From Antrihabitans spumae (GTDB lineage: Bacteria > Actinomycetota > Actinomycetes > Mycobacteriales > Mycobacteriaceae), in assembly GCF_043944905.1 (NCBI RefSeq), contig NZ_JBIMSN010000090.1:27944-91943 (forward strand): a DNA stretch of 64,000 bases, in the 5' to 3' direction. Numbering within the stretch: position 1 is the stretch's first letter; each line of letters starts with the position of its first letter. The notes under the pieces are model-generated. The model saw only the letters and a list, made by a program, of their open reading frames with translations. It was not told the origin of the DNA and did no database searches. The position numbers were made by a program, and so were the translations under genes. This document shows positions 7,477-15,635 of this stretch, piece after piece.

Positions 7477-9614
7477 TGCCGCGCCGAGCAGCGATTCCGT
7501 TCGTCGCGCAAGCCGAGGTCGCCGATTGTGGTGCCGCCGCGTTGGCCATGGCACTCGGCTATCACGGCCGCCATGTGTCGCTGACAGAGATGCACGAAGC
7601 CACCGGGACCGGGCGCGACGGTATCGACGCCCTTCGACTCGCTGAGGCCGCCGCCGCCTACGGCATGCGTGCTCGTGGGGTTTCCACCGAGCTCGACGAC
7701 CTGCGCCTGCTGCCGCGCGGCACTGTCTTGCATTGGAGCTCAGCCCATTTCGTCGTTCTCGTCGCGGCGTCCAAGCGTGGAGTGACCATCGTCGATCCGG
7801 CCGTCGGGCGGTGCCGCGTCTCATGGAGCACCGCCAGTGACCTGTACAGCGGTGTCGCGATCATGCTCGAACCGACCGAATCGTTCGTCGCAGGCGGCCG
7901 ACGGGCACCCGGCGCACTGCACCACGCGCGCCGCTTGCTGACCCGCTCGAGCGGGATCGGCTCGGTGCTGGCGACGTCGGTCGTCGTGCGGGTCATGGCA
8001 ATGGCCGTGCCGGTGCTGACCGGAGTCGTCGTCGATCGGGTGGTGCCCAACGGTGACGGTCACCTGCTGAAAGTCCTCGGCGCCGTGATGGCCGCACTCA
8101 TCGCGTACTCGGTTGTCGCGAGCTACCTGCGGGCCCATCTTCTGCTCCGCCTGCGCAGCCGACTCGACATCACCATGACACTCGATTTCCTCGAGCACCT
8201 CGTGGATCTGCCGTACGCGTTCTTCCTGAAGCGGTCGTCTGGTGACCTGATGATGCGGCTGCGCAGCAACGCCACCGTCCGCGAGATCCTGACGACCGGC
8301 ACCCTCGCGGCGCTGCTCGACGGCGCTCTCGCGACGCTGTATCTCGTTGTGATCGTCATGCTGTCGCCGATGCTCGGAGTGCTGGTGGCCGTGCTCGGGG
8401 CAGCCCAGGTCTCGGTGTTGCTGGCGGCCCGGCGCCGTAACCAGCACCTGATGGGTGAGGCGCTGGCGACCGAGGCGCACTCGCAGTCCTACGCGTACGA
8501 GATGTTCTCGGCCGTCGAGACACTCAAGGCCGCTGGCGCCGAACGACGAGCCGTGTCGCACTGGACCAACCTGTTCGTCGCCGAACTCAACGTCTCGCTG
8601 CGCCGGGGTCGCCTCGAAGCTCTCGTCGAGACCGCGATCCACGGTCTGGCGCTGCTGTCGCCGATTGCCGTCCTGCTCGTCGGGGCTCATCTGGTTGCAA
8701 GCGGTGAGATGTCGCTCGGTTCCATGCTCGCGCTCGCAGCCCTCGCGTCGGGCTTCTTGGAGCCGCTCGGCGTCCTGGTCGCGACGGCCCTGCAGGTGCA
8801 GTTGCTCGGCAGCTACCTCGCACGCCTCGACGACGTGTTCGACACACCGACCGAGACCGCCGGGCGCGATCTGCGTCATGCGCCCGAACTTGCCGGTTCC
8901 GTGCGGGCAGTCGGGCTCGGCTTCCGCTATCACAAGGGCGGTCCGCCGATCGTCGAAGATATCGACCTCGCGGTGGAGCCGGGTCAGGTCGTTGCCATCG
9001 TCGGACGATCGGGGTCCGGCAAATCCACGCTGGGCCGGTTGCTGCTAGGCCTGTATCCGCCGTCGTCGGGCCGCGTGCTGATCGACGATCTCGACATCTC
9101 GACATTGCATCCGCGAGGCCTGCGCTCCCAGATCGGCGTCGTCACACAGGACCCGTACATCTTCGGATTGTCCATTCGCGACAACCTGCTTATGGCGGAC
9201 CCGAACCTGCCGATGCATCAACTCGAGGAGGCTGCCGAGGCGGCCGGAATTCTCGACGACATCGACGCGATGCCGATGGGCTGGGAAACCGCGCTCGTCG
9301 ACGGTGGGGCGTCGCTGTCCGGCGGACAGCGGCAGCGACTCGCCCTGGCACGAGCGCTGGCACCGCGCCCGCGGATCCTGCTGCTCGACGAGGCCACGAG
9401 CAGTCTCGACACCGTCACCGAGGCAAGGGTGCACGCCAACATCGCCCGGCTCGGCTGCACCGTCGTCGTCATCGCGCATCGGCTCGCGACCGTCATCGAC
9501 GCCGACCACATCGTCGTGCTCGACGCGGGCCGCGTGGTCGAGTCCGGTACCCACTTCGAGCTCGTCGACGCGGGTGGCCCGTACAGCCACCTCGTTGCCG
9601 GGCAACTGGTTTGA
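7473..9614 (+). CDS. lanT: Peptidase-containing ABC exporter (C39 family), lanthipeptide LanT
   Basis: A 713-aa bifunctional protein. The N-terminal C39 cysteine-protease domain (residues 1-135) keeps the full triad: Cys19 in VADCGAAALAMAL, His92 in SSAHFVVL and Asp108 in VDPAVG. An ABC transmembrane domain follows (about 160-440). The ATPase domain has Walker A GRSGSGKST (near 510), signature LSGGQRQRLALA, Walker B ILLLDEATSSLD and the H-loop IAHR. It should cleave a double-glycine leader and export the mature peptide. The substrate candidate, with AHGG at its leader end, lies 3.2 kb downstream. The start is ATG 7473, overlapping the upstream stop; a longer frame back to 7335 lies within the upstream gene. 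Confidence 0.93.
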   Translation: MMPRRAAIPFVAQAEVADCGAAALAMALGYHGRHVSLTEMHEATGTGRDGIDALRLAEAAAAYGMRARGVSTELDDLRLLPRGTVLHWSSAHFVVLVAASKRGVTIVDPAVGRCRVSWSTASDLYSGVAIMLEPTESFVAGGRRAPGALHHARRLLTRSSGIGSVLATSVVVRVMAMAVPVLTGVVVDRVVPNGDGHLLKVLGAVMAALIAYSVVASYLRAHLLLRLRSRLDITMTLDFLEHLVDLPYAFFLKRSSGDLMMRLRSNATVREILTTGTLAALLDGALATLYLVVIVMLSPMLGVLVAVLGAAQVSVLLAARRRNQHLMGEALATEAHSQSYAYEMFSAVETLKAAGAERRAVSHWTNLFVAELNVSLRRGRLEALVETAIHGLALLSPIAVLLVGAHLVASGEMSLGSMLALAALASGFLEPLGVLVATALQVQLLGSYLARLDDVFDTPTETAGRDLRHAPELAGSVRAVGLGFRYHKGGPPIVEDIDLAVEPGQVVAIVGRSGSGKSTLGRLLLGLYPPSSGRVLIDDLDISTLHPRGLRSQIGVVTQDPYIFGLSIRDNLLMADPNLPMHQLEEAAEAAGILDDIDAMPMGWETALVDGGASLSGGQRQRLALARALAPRPRILLLDEATSSLDTVTEARVHANIARLGCTVVVIAHRLATVIDADHIVVLDAGRVVESGTHFELVDAGGPYSHLVAGQLV

Positions 9615-9628
9615 TTGGGAGCTCTGCA

Positions 9629-12600
9629 ATGCCTGAATCTTTCGCCGCCGATTTCTTCGTGATGCGTGCCCCGCTGCTGCCACTCGAAGAACTCGACAAG
9701 CTGCGCGCCGACCAGACCTATTGGCGCACAATGGTTTCGCGCCCTGACGTGCGGGAGGCGCTGCATCTGGCGTCACCAGCGCTGCTGCGGCGGCTCGACG
9801 CCGACGATCCGGACGACCGAGTCGTCGCCTCGGTGACCGCCTACCTCGTGCGGATGTGCACCCGGGCAACGCCTTTCGGGCTGTTCGCCGGCTGCTCGCT
9901 CGGCACGGTCGGAGTCGATACCGCCCTGCTTGTCGACGGACCCGACGGCACCACCAGGCGCAGCAGGCCCGACACAGAGGTGCTCACCACGCTCGTCGAG
10001 CGGCTCGTCACCGATCCTGCGACGCGGCCTTCGATGGTGGTCGAACCCAACTCCAGTCGCTATCACGCGGCGGGCGCGCTGCGGCTGATCGAGAGCCGGC
10101 TCCAGAAGGGCCGTCGCACACACCATTTGGTAGTCGTCGAGGACGACGTCCCGTTGCGGTGCGCTCTTGCGGCGGCGACAGGTGGTGCCGAGGTCGACGA
10201 TGTCGCCAAGGCTGTCGCGGCTACGGTGGACGTCGATCTCGACGACGCACGCGACTACGTCGACGCGCTCGTCGAGGCAAAGGTCCTCACTCCCGTGGCC
10301 GAGCCGACGGTAACCGGCTCCGAGCCGCTGGCACACGTCCTGGAGTCCCTGCGTGGGCACGATTCGACCGTGGCCGCGCTGGCTCGGGTATCGAACGACC
10401 TTGCCGCACTTGACGCGGCGGGGATCGGCAACCCGCTCTCGTCCTACGAGTCCGCGACGGCGACGCTGCGCGAATTCGCCGATGGCAACGACGCGCACCT
10501 GATCCAGGTGGACCTGCACCGCGCGGGGGCAGGCCTTCACCTTGGCACAGACACAGTCGATCTCCTCACCAAGGGATTGACGTTGCTGCACAAAGTTTCC
10601 GCAAATTTCGAGGATCCCGCCCTCACGCGTTTCAAGGCCGAGTTCGCGGCACGCTACGAGGACCGCGAGGTGCCGCTCATGGAGGCGCTCGACGAGGAAC
10701 TCGGTATCGGCTACGACCGGTCGCACCACCCGGCGTCCGACGAATCACCGCTGCTCGCCGGCCTCGACCTCGGTGGTGGAGCGCAGCCCTCCGAATTCAG
10801 CGAGCGCGACACGGTGCTGCTCGACGTGCTGCTCCGTGCACGCGAAAGTGGTTCCACCAGTGTCGAACTCGATCCCGACCTGATCAAGCGGCTGGAAATG
10901 CCCACGCGGTTGCCGTTGCCCGACGCTTTCGCGGTGAGCGCGAACCTGCTCGCCGACGGCGTCGAGATCGAGAGCGTCTGCGGCCCGTCCGGTGCAGAAC
11001 TGCTCGGGCGGTTCTGTCACGGCGACGCCGCTCTGGAGCAGGCGGTTCGTACGCACCTGAGCGCCGAAGAAGCCCATGCGCCCGGTGTCGTGTTCGCCGA
11101 ACTGGTCCATCTACCGGAGGGGCGCATCGGCAACATCCTCACCCGCCCGGTGCTACGGGACCACGAGCTGATCCTGCTCGGCCGCTCGGGCGCGGCTGCG
11201 GACCGGCAGATCAGCGTCGACGAGCTGACGGTTCGTCTTGACGGCGACCGGATCGTCCTCTTCTGCCCGCGTCTTGGCGCCGAAGTGCGACCCCGCCTGA
11301 CGACCGCGCACAACGCCGCATGGCGGGGCTTCGGGGTCTACCGGTTCCTTGCGGCACTGCCCGGCGACGGAGTAGCCGACGCCTTCGGCTGGGATTGGGG
11401 CGCGTGCAAGTCGGCGCCGTGGCTGCCCCGCGTCACCGCGTCGTTCGGCGGGTCGACGCCGAACGGCACCGCGGGTCGCGTGGTGCTCAGCCGTGCCCGC
11501 TGGCGTCTGTCGGCGGCTGAGATCGCCACTGTGACAGGCGGCGACCTGCTCGCCGGTTGGGCCGATGTGAGCAGCGGCCGCGGCCTGCCGACCGAACTGC
11601 TCATCGTCGACGGTGACAACCGGCTGTACGTGGATACCGCCAGCGCTGCACTGACGGCCATGGCTGCAAAGGTGTTGCGCGGGCGTAAGTCAGCGCTTAT
11701 CGAGGAGGTCCTGTCGACCGGCGTCGCAGAGGGCCCGCAAGGTCGGTTCGAGCAGGAACTGATCGTCCCGTTCGTGCGCCGCGCCGAGCACGCGCCGGCC
11801 AACGAGGACCGGCCACGCGCCACCGCGGCCGCCGTGCGTCGTACTTTCACCCCCGGCAGCGAGTGGCTCTACCTCAAGGTCTACACCGGGACGGCGACAG
11901 CGGACCGAGTGCTCACCGGCACTCTCGGACCCGTGCTCGCCGAACTCGCCGATGCGGGCATCGTGGATCGGTGGTTCTTCCTTCGCTACGGCGACCCCGA
12001 CCACCACCTGCGGATTCGCCTGCATGGCGAACCGTCTGCGCTGCTCGGCAGGGCAATGCCCGCCTTGTCCGATGCGCTGGCACCGCGAATCGACGACGGC
12101 ACCGTGTGGAAGTTCGTGGTCGATACCTACCAACGCGAGATCGAACGTTACGGCGGTGGGGTCGGCATCGAACTTGCCGAGCGGATCCATTCGGTCGACA
12201 GCGTTGCCGTGGTTGCGGCGCTGCGCAGGTTGGACAGCGACGCCGACGCGCGGTGGAAGCTGTGCCTGTATGCGACCGATCGGCTGCTGACCGACGCCGG
12301 TCTCGACATCGCGGCTCGGCGCGCCTGGGTCAGGGACGCCGCCGCCCGATACCGAACCGAATACCCGAACGCCTCTGGGCTCGACCCGGGCATCGGTGCG
12401 CGTTGGCGCACCGAGCGGGCGGATCTCACCCGGCTTCTCGACGACACCGTCGATCATCCGTACGAGCCTGTGCGCGAGGTGTTCCGGGGACGATCGGTTG
12501 GGTTGACGCCGCTGCTGGCCGAGTTGGCCGCGCGGGGTGAGGAGTTGACGGCGCCGTACCTCGACGTCGTGCACAGCATCAGTCACCTGAACGCTGTGCG

Positions 12601-12694
12601 GCTGCTCCGCTCGGCTGCGCGTACCCACGAACTTGTCCTGCTGAGCTTCCTCGACCGCTACTACGTCAGCCGGCTCGCGCGAGGTTCGGCGTAG
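9629..12694 (+). CDS. lanB: Full-length class I lanthipeptide dehydratase LanB
   Basis: A 1021-aa protein with both LanB parts in one chain. The N-terminal glutamylation domain (about residues 40-640) includes YLVRMCTRATPFGLFAGCSL and, near its end, NAAWRGFGVYRFL. The C-terminal glutamate-elimination SpaB_C domain runs from about residue 739 (FTPGSEWLYLKVYTG) to 1010, with VDRWFFLRYGDPDHHLRIRL. LanB enzymes use glutamyl-tRNA to activate Ser/Thr of the precursor and then eliminate glutamate to leave dehydroamino acids. Length matches NisB (993 aa). ATG 9629 follows GGGAG (9617-9621). It is the third gene of the operon, with the precursor immediately downstream. Confidence 0.95.
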   Translation: MPESFAADFFVMRAPLLPLEELDKLRADQTYWRTMVSRPDVREALHLASPALLRRLDADDPDDRVVASVTAYLVRMCTRATPFGLFAGCSLGTVGVDTALLVDGPDGTTRRSRPDTEVLTTLVERLVTDPATRPSMVVEPNSSRYHAAGALRLIESRLQKGRRTHHLVVVEDDVPLRCALAAATGGAEVDDVAKAVAATVDVDLDDARDYVDALVEAKVLTPVAEPTVTGSEPLAHVLESLRGHDSTVAALARVSNDLAALDAAGIGNPLSSYESATATLREFADGNDAHLIQVDLHRAGAGLHLGTDTVDLLTKGLTLLHKVSANFEDPALTRFKAEFAARYEDREVPLMEALDEELGIGYDRSHHPASDESPLLAGLDLGGGAQPSEFSERDTVLLDVLLRARESGSTSVELDPDLIKRLEMPTRLPLPDAFAVSANLLADGVEIESVCGPSGAELLGRFCHGDAALEQAVRTHLSAEEAHAPGVVFAELVHLPEGRIGNILTRPVLRDHELILLGRSGAAADRQISVDELTVRLDGDRIVLFCPRLGAEVRPRLTTAHNAAWRGFGVYRFLAALPGDGVADAFGWDWGACKSAPWLPRVTASFGGSTPNGTAGRVVLSRARWRLSAAEIATVTGGDLLAGWADVSSGRGLPTELLIVDGDNRLYVDTASAALTAMAAKVLRGRKSALIEEVLSTGVAEGPQGRFEQELIVPFVRRAEHAPANEDRPRATAAAVRRTFTPGSEWLYLKVYTGTATADRVLTGTLGPVLAELADAGIVDRWFFLRYGDPDHHLRIRLHGEPSALLGRAMPALSDALAPRIDDGTVWKFVVDTYQREIERYGGGVGIELAERIHSVDSVAVVAALRRLDSDADARWKLCLYATDRLLTDAGLDIAARRAWVRDAAARYRTEYPNASGLDPGIGARWRTERADLTRLLDDTVDHPYEPVREVFRGRSVGLTPLLAELAARGEELTAPYLDVVHSISHLNAVRLLRSAARTHELVLLSFLDRYYVSRLARGSA

Positions 12695-12828
12695 CCTGAT
12701 GACTCGTCAAAAGCATTGGTTAGCAAAAAGATTCGCGAAAAAATTGTCTCCCCCAGACCGATTCGATGCTCTTACCTATGAGCGAGGCCCACGGGGGCAA
12801 CGCCGACACAACACCCCAAGGAGAAGAA

Positions 12829-12978
12829 ATGAACACCAACAGTGAGAAGCTTGCCCTTCGTCGCAGCAGCATCCGTTCGCTGACGGTCGACGAGTTGCGG
12901 ACCGCGCACGGCGGCAAGCCCAAGTTCTCCGAGCACGGCACCCAGTGCGCGACGTCCGACAAGTGCAAGACCAAGTAG
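12829..12978 (+). CDS. lanA: Lanthipeptide precursor LanA with double-glycine leader
   Basis: A 49-aa ORF with an excellent ribosome site (AAGGAG 12818-12823, spacing 5). Residues 1-29 form a leader with SIRSLTVDELRTAHGG; Gly28-Gly29 match the cleavage signal of C39 peptidases. The 20-residue core is KPKFSEHGTQCATSDKCKTK: cysteines at core 11 and 17, Ser/Thr at 5, 9, 13, 14 and 19. Up to two (methyl)lanthionine rings are possible, for example Ser5 or Thr9 to Cys11, and Thr13 or Ser14 to Cys17. The core is strongly basic. An in-frame ATG further up (12766) would add 21 residues, but it lacks this ribosome site. It sits between LanB and a sigma factor, with LanC beyond. Confidence 0.88.
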   Translation: MNTNSEKLALRRSSIRSLTVDELRTAHGGKPKFSEHGTQCATSDKCKTK

Positions 12979-13021
12979 TGGTTCGCCGGTCTGAATCCTG
13001 AGTGAAGTCGACGCACCCCCC

Positions 13022-13053
13022 ACCGCCCCATGGCCCCACGGTCATGGGGCGGT
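13022..13053 (+). terminator. Hairpin after lanA, terminator or attenuator
   Basis: A perfect 11-bp inverted repeat, ACCGCCCCATG (13022-13032) and CATGGGGCGGT (13043-13053), 44 bases after the lanA stop. It has no T-run. Such hairpins behind lanA genes commonly give partial termination, so that the precursor is made in excess over downstream products. Confidence 0.7.
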
Positions 13054-13167
13054 CGTCGTGTGCGCGACGTTACTTGCCGCGCGGATAGGAAAACCTTCCC
13101 TGTCAGGGGGTTGATTCTGGTGTTGGGGAGATTCTGCGACCAGCCAAGTTCGGCGACCATTTCTTTT

Positions 13168-13914
13168 ATGACATCGACATCCGGACGGCCCAACGGCGAG
13201 TGTCGCAACGACGCCGACCTGGCCATTGCAGCCGCTGCAGGTGACCGCGCCGCGTTCGCAGCGATCTATCAACGCTATTCCGTTCGGCTGCAAAACTATT
13301 GCGTGACCGTCGTGCGCGATCACCACCTCGCCGCCGACTGTGTCCACGACGCCTTCTGTGCTGCGGCGGTGGAACTGCCGAAGCTGCGGGACCCGGACAG
13401 GCTGGCACCGTGGCTGTATTCGATCGTTCGCCGGAACGCGTTGCGCGCCCTGCGTCATCGCAACCGTGAAGCCGCGTGCGACGAGGTCGCCGACAGTCCG
13501 TCGTCCGAGCCGGACCCGTTCGCCGTCGCGTCACGAAACGAGCTGGCGAACTTGCTGACTCAGGCCACAGATGGCTTGTCGGAGCGGGATCGTCGAGTGC
13601 TCGAGCTCGCCTACCAGCAGGGCCTTACGGGTCCGGAGCTGGCGAACGCCCTTGGTATAAGACATGATTCGGCCAAGAAGATGTTGCAGCGGGTGCGCGC
13701 TACTGTCGCGCGATCCATCGGCGCGCTGTTGGTTGCGCGCCGGGCCGAGCACAACGGCTGCGCCACGCTTGCCGCGACGCTCGCCGGTTCGGACGGGAAG
13801 TTCACCGTCCTGCTCCGCAAACGCGTTGCGCGCCATATCGAATCGTGCTCGCGCTGTGACGACTATCGGCGCAGCGTCTTCAACGCCGACACCATTCTCA
13901 GCGATGCGGCCTGA
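13168..13914 (+). CDS. ECF sigma factor with fused zinc-binding anti-sigma-like tail
   Basis: A 248-aa ECF-type sigma factor. Region 2 lies at about residues 25-95 (DRAAFAAIYQRYSVRLQNYC, DCVHDAFCAA, APWLYSIVRRNALRALR) and region 4 at about 130-185 (LSERDRRVLELAYQQGLTG, HDSAKKMLQRVR). A C-terminal extension contains His223-x3-Cys227-x2-Cys230 (HIESCSRC), the exact zinc motif of ZAS anti-sigma factors, though no separate anti-sigma gene is present. No clear ribosome site precedes ATG 13168, so the start is uncertain. It overlaps lanC by 11 bases and probably drives the lanthipeptide genes, as ECF factors do in microbisporicin and planosporicin clusters. Confidence 0.85.
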   Translation: MTSTSGRPNGECRNDADLAIAAAAGDRAAFAAIYQRYSVRLQNYCVTVVRDHHLAADCVHDAFCAAAVELPKLRDPDRLAPWLYSIVRRNALRALRHRNREAACDEVADSPSSEPDPFAVASRNELANLLTQATDGLSERDRRVLELAYQQGLTGPELANALGIRHDSAKKMLQRVRATVARSIGALLVARRAEHNGCATLAATLAGSDGKFTVLLRKRVARHIESCSRCDDYRRSVFNADTILSDAA

Positions 13915-15055
13915 ACCGATGTCGCCGTGGCACGGGCTGCTACGCGCTGACGAACGCGACCGTGCGTTGCGGGTCGTCGATGACATCGCGCAGCGGTTGC
14001 GGTCGCTTCGTCCCGACGCGCTCAATCCGTCACTGTGTGACGGTTCGGCGGGAATCGCACTCGCACTCGCCTACGTCTCGCTTGCGACCGGCGACGACGG
14101 GTCGACCGCCGACGATTTCCTCGGCTCCGCCTACGACGCGCTCAGCGCAGACCCTGCTGCCGCGGGTATCAGCCTCGCCGCCGGGGCGTGCGGTGTCGGG
14201 TGGGTCGGCGCGCACTTCGACCGGCTCGCGGGCGTGAAACCGACGTCCGGCGACATGGACAACCTGGTGCTCCCACTGCTCGCGGAGTGGGCCGGTCCGT
14301 GGGAACTGCTCTACGGGTTGGTCGGCGTCGGGGTCTACACATTGGAGGCCGGCGGGGGCTGCCTGGATACGGTGCTCGCGCGACTGTGCGAGGTCGCTGC
14401 CGACGACTGGGTGACCGACACCCTGACGTTGTTCGGCCCCGCCTCGCAACGGCCCCCGCGGTACGTCGACCTCGGTCTGGCGCACGGGGTGCCGGGAGTG
14501 CTCGCGCTGACGAGTGCGGCGGCGCGGTCGGGCGACGATCTGGCCCGCGCCCTTGCTGCCTCGGCGGCGCAAAGTCTTCTCGCACACGAGTTTCCGCTCA
14601 CCTCGTCCGACAGTCGCTACCCTGCGACGATCGAGCCGGGCGTGCAGCCGGCACCGACCCAGGTGGCGTGGTGTTACGGCGACGCCGGTGCGGCACTTGC
14701 GCTTGCTGCCGCAACCGACGTGTTGGCGGACCCCACGATCGGGCAGGCCGCGTCCCGTGCCGCCGCGGCCGCGGCCGCGAGGCCCCACGAGACCTCGGGT
14801 GTGATCGGCCTAGGCCTGTGTCACGGAACTGCAGGCGTCGCGCACACCATGGGCAGGCTCGCGGGCTTCGACGAGTCCGTCGCACCCGCAGCGCGGGAGT
14901 GGGCGCTCCGACTACTGCGTGAATCCGAATTCGGCCAGCTGCCCGACACTCCGGGCGTTCTCTCCGGACAGGCCGGTGTGGCTCTCGCGCTGCTCGCCGC
15001 GGCGACCGACATGGACCCGGGTTGGGATCGTGCCCTGTTGTTGTCGTCTGTCTGA
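13904..15055 (+). CDS. lanC: Lanthipeptide cyclase LanC
   Basis: A 383-aa zinc enzyme of the LanC alpha-toroid family. It adds cysteine thiols to dehydroamino acids to form (methyl)lanthionine rings. All three zinc ligands are visible: Cys257 in WCYGDAG, and Cys306 and His307 in LCHGTAG. Repeating GxxG motifs of the toroid (SAGIALAL, AHGVPGVLAL, QAGVALAL) are present. ATG 13904 overlaps the sigma-factor end by 11 bases; ATG 13919 (MSPWHGLL) is an alternative giving 378 aa. It is the last gene of the cluster. Confidence 0.94.
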   Translation: MRPEPMSPWHGLLRADERDRALRVVDDIAQRLRSLRPDALNPSLCDGSAGIALALAYVSLATGDDGSTADDFLGSAYDALSADPAAAGISLAAGACGVGWVGAHFDRLAGVKPTSGDMDNLVLPLLAEWAGPWELLYGLVGVGVYTLEAGGGCLDTVLARLCEVAADDWVTDTLTLFGPASQRPPRYVDLGLAHGVPGVLALTSAAARSGDDLARALAASAAQSLLAHEFPLTSSDSRYPATIEPGVQPAPTQVAWCYGDAGAALALAAATDVLADPTIGQAASRAAAAAAARPHETSGVIGLGLCHGTAGVAHTMGRLAGFDESVAPAAREWALRLLRESEFGQLPDTPGVLSGQAGVALALLAAATDMDPGWDRALLLSSV

Positions 15056-15110
15056 CCCGAATGCCCTGACGATCCGCTCTGAAAAGTATCGAAAGCGGGT
15101 TCGTCAGTAG

Positions 15111-15159
15111 ACACAACAAAGCCCCTGACCTGTATGCCAGGTCAGGGGCCTTGTGTTGT
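15111..15159 (+). terminator. Strong hairpin terminator ending the lanthipeptide operon
   Basis: ACACAACAAAGCCCCTGACCTG (15111-15132) pairs with CAGGTCAGGGGCCTTGTGTTGT across a four-base loop, with one or two bulges. It follows lanC by 56 bases and abuts the 35-bp att repeat. Confidence 0.8.
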
Positions 15160-15192
15160 GCGCCATCAGGGACTTGAACCCCGAACCCGCTG
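15158..15192. repeat. att site copy (displaced tRNA-Lys 3' end)
   Basis: GTGCGCCATCAGGGACTTGA... is identical over 35 bases to 18658-18692, covering the T-arm and 3' acceptor strand of tRNA-Lys in reverse orientation. Beyond base 15192 the sequences diverge, so no full tRNA is encoded here. The 140 bp to the right are AT-rich with CCATTTAGGTGC / CCTATTTAGCACC repeats, possibly integrase arm sites. Confidence 0.88.
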
Positions 15193-15335
15193 TTAGCGTT
15201 CGGGGGGTAAAACATACACCGTGAAACGGACAAAAACACCCATTTAGGTGCGAAAACAGCCTATTTAGCACCGTCGCATATAGTGTACGTTAGGGGCTTT
15301 CCTGACACGTTTCCGTCGGGTAAACGTAGGGCGGT

Positions 15336-15635
15336 TCAAGACTCGACACGCCCACTCAAACGCTCCAAAACATCCGTCACATCCGCCGCCCGATCACGCT
15401 TCTGCACATAATGCTTCGCCGTCACCGCCTCACCCGCATGACCCATCTGACTCGACGCCGCAGCCATCCCACGCTCACGCTCCACCAACGTCGCAACCGT
15501 CTTACGAAACGAATGCGGCGTCACCCACGCCCACTCCACACCCCGCGCATCCCGCCACATCCGACGAAAATTATGCGGCGACCGCAACGTCCCCCGATCC
15601 GCAAGCGACGCGATGTACCTAGAGGCGAACGGCAA
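15336..15635 (-). pseudogene. Truncated tyrosine-recombinase integrase (C-terminal stub)
   Basis: About 95 residues remain of an integrase that normally has 350-400. The stub has the C-terminal catalytic motifs: HSFRKTVATLV (H-x2-R), QMGHAGEAVTAKHYV (the G-H box and the nucleophile Tyr in KHYV). The N-terminal arm and core-binding domains and the first catalytic Arg are gone. The first 12 residues of the ORF are antisense to the neighbouring tail gene and are not integrase-like. Its 3' end faces the left att copy, as in intact phages. Confidence 0.85.

Noticed and set aside
12766..12828. Upstream start for lanA giving MLLPMSEAHGG...
   Set aside because: The strong AAGGAG site at 12818-12823 fits ATG 12829. 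The extra AHGG in the extension is a coincidence unless proven otherwise.
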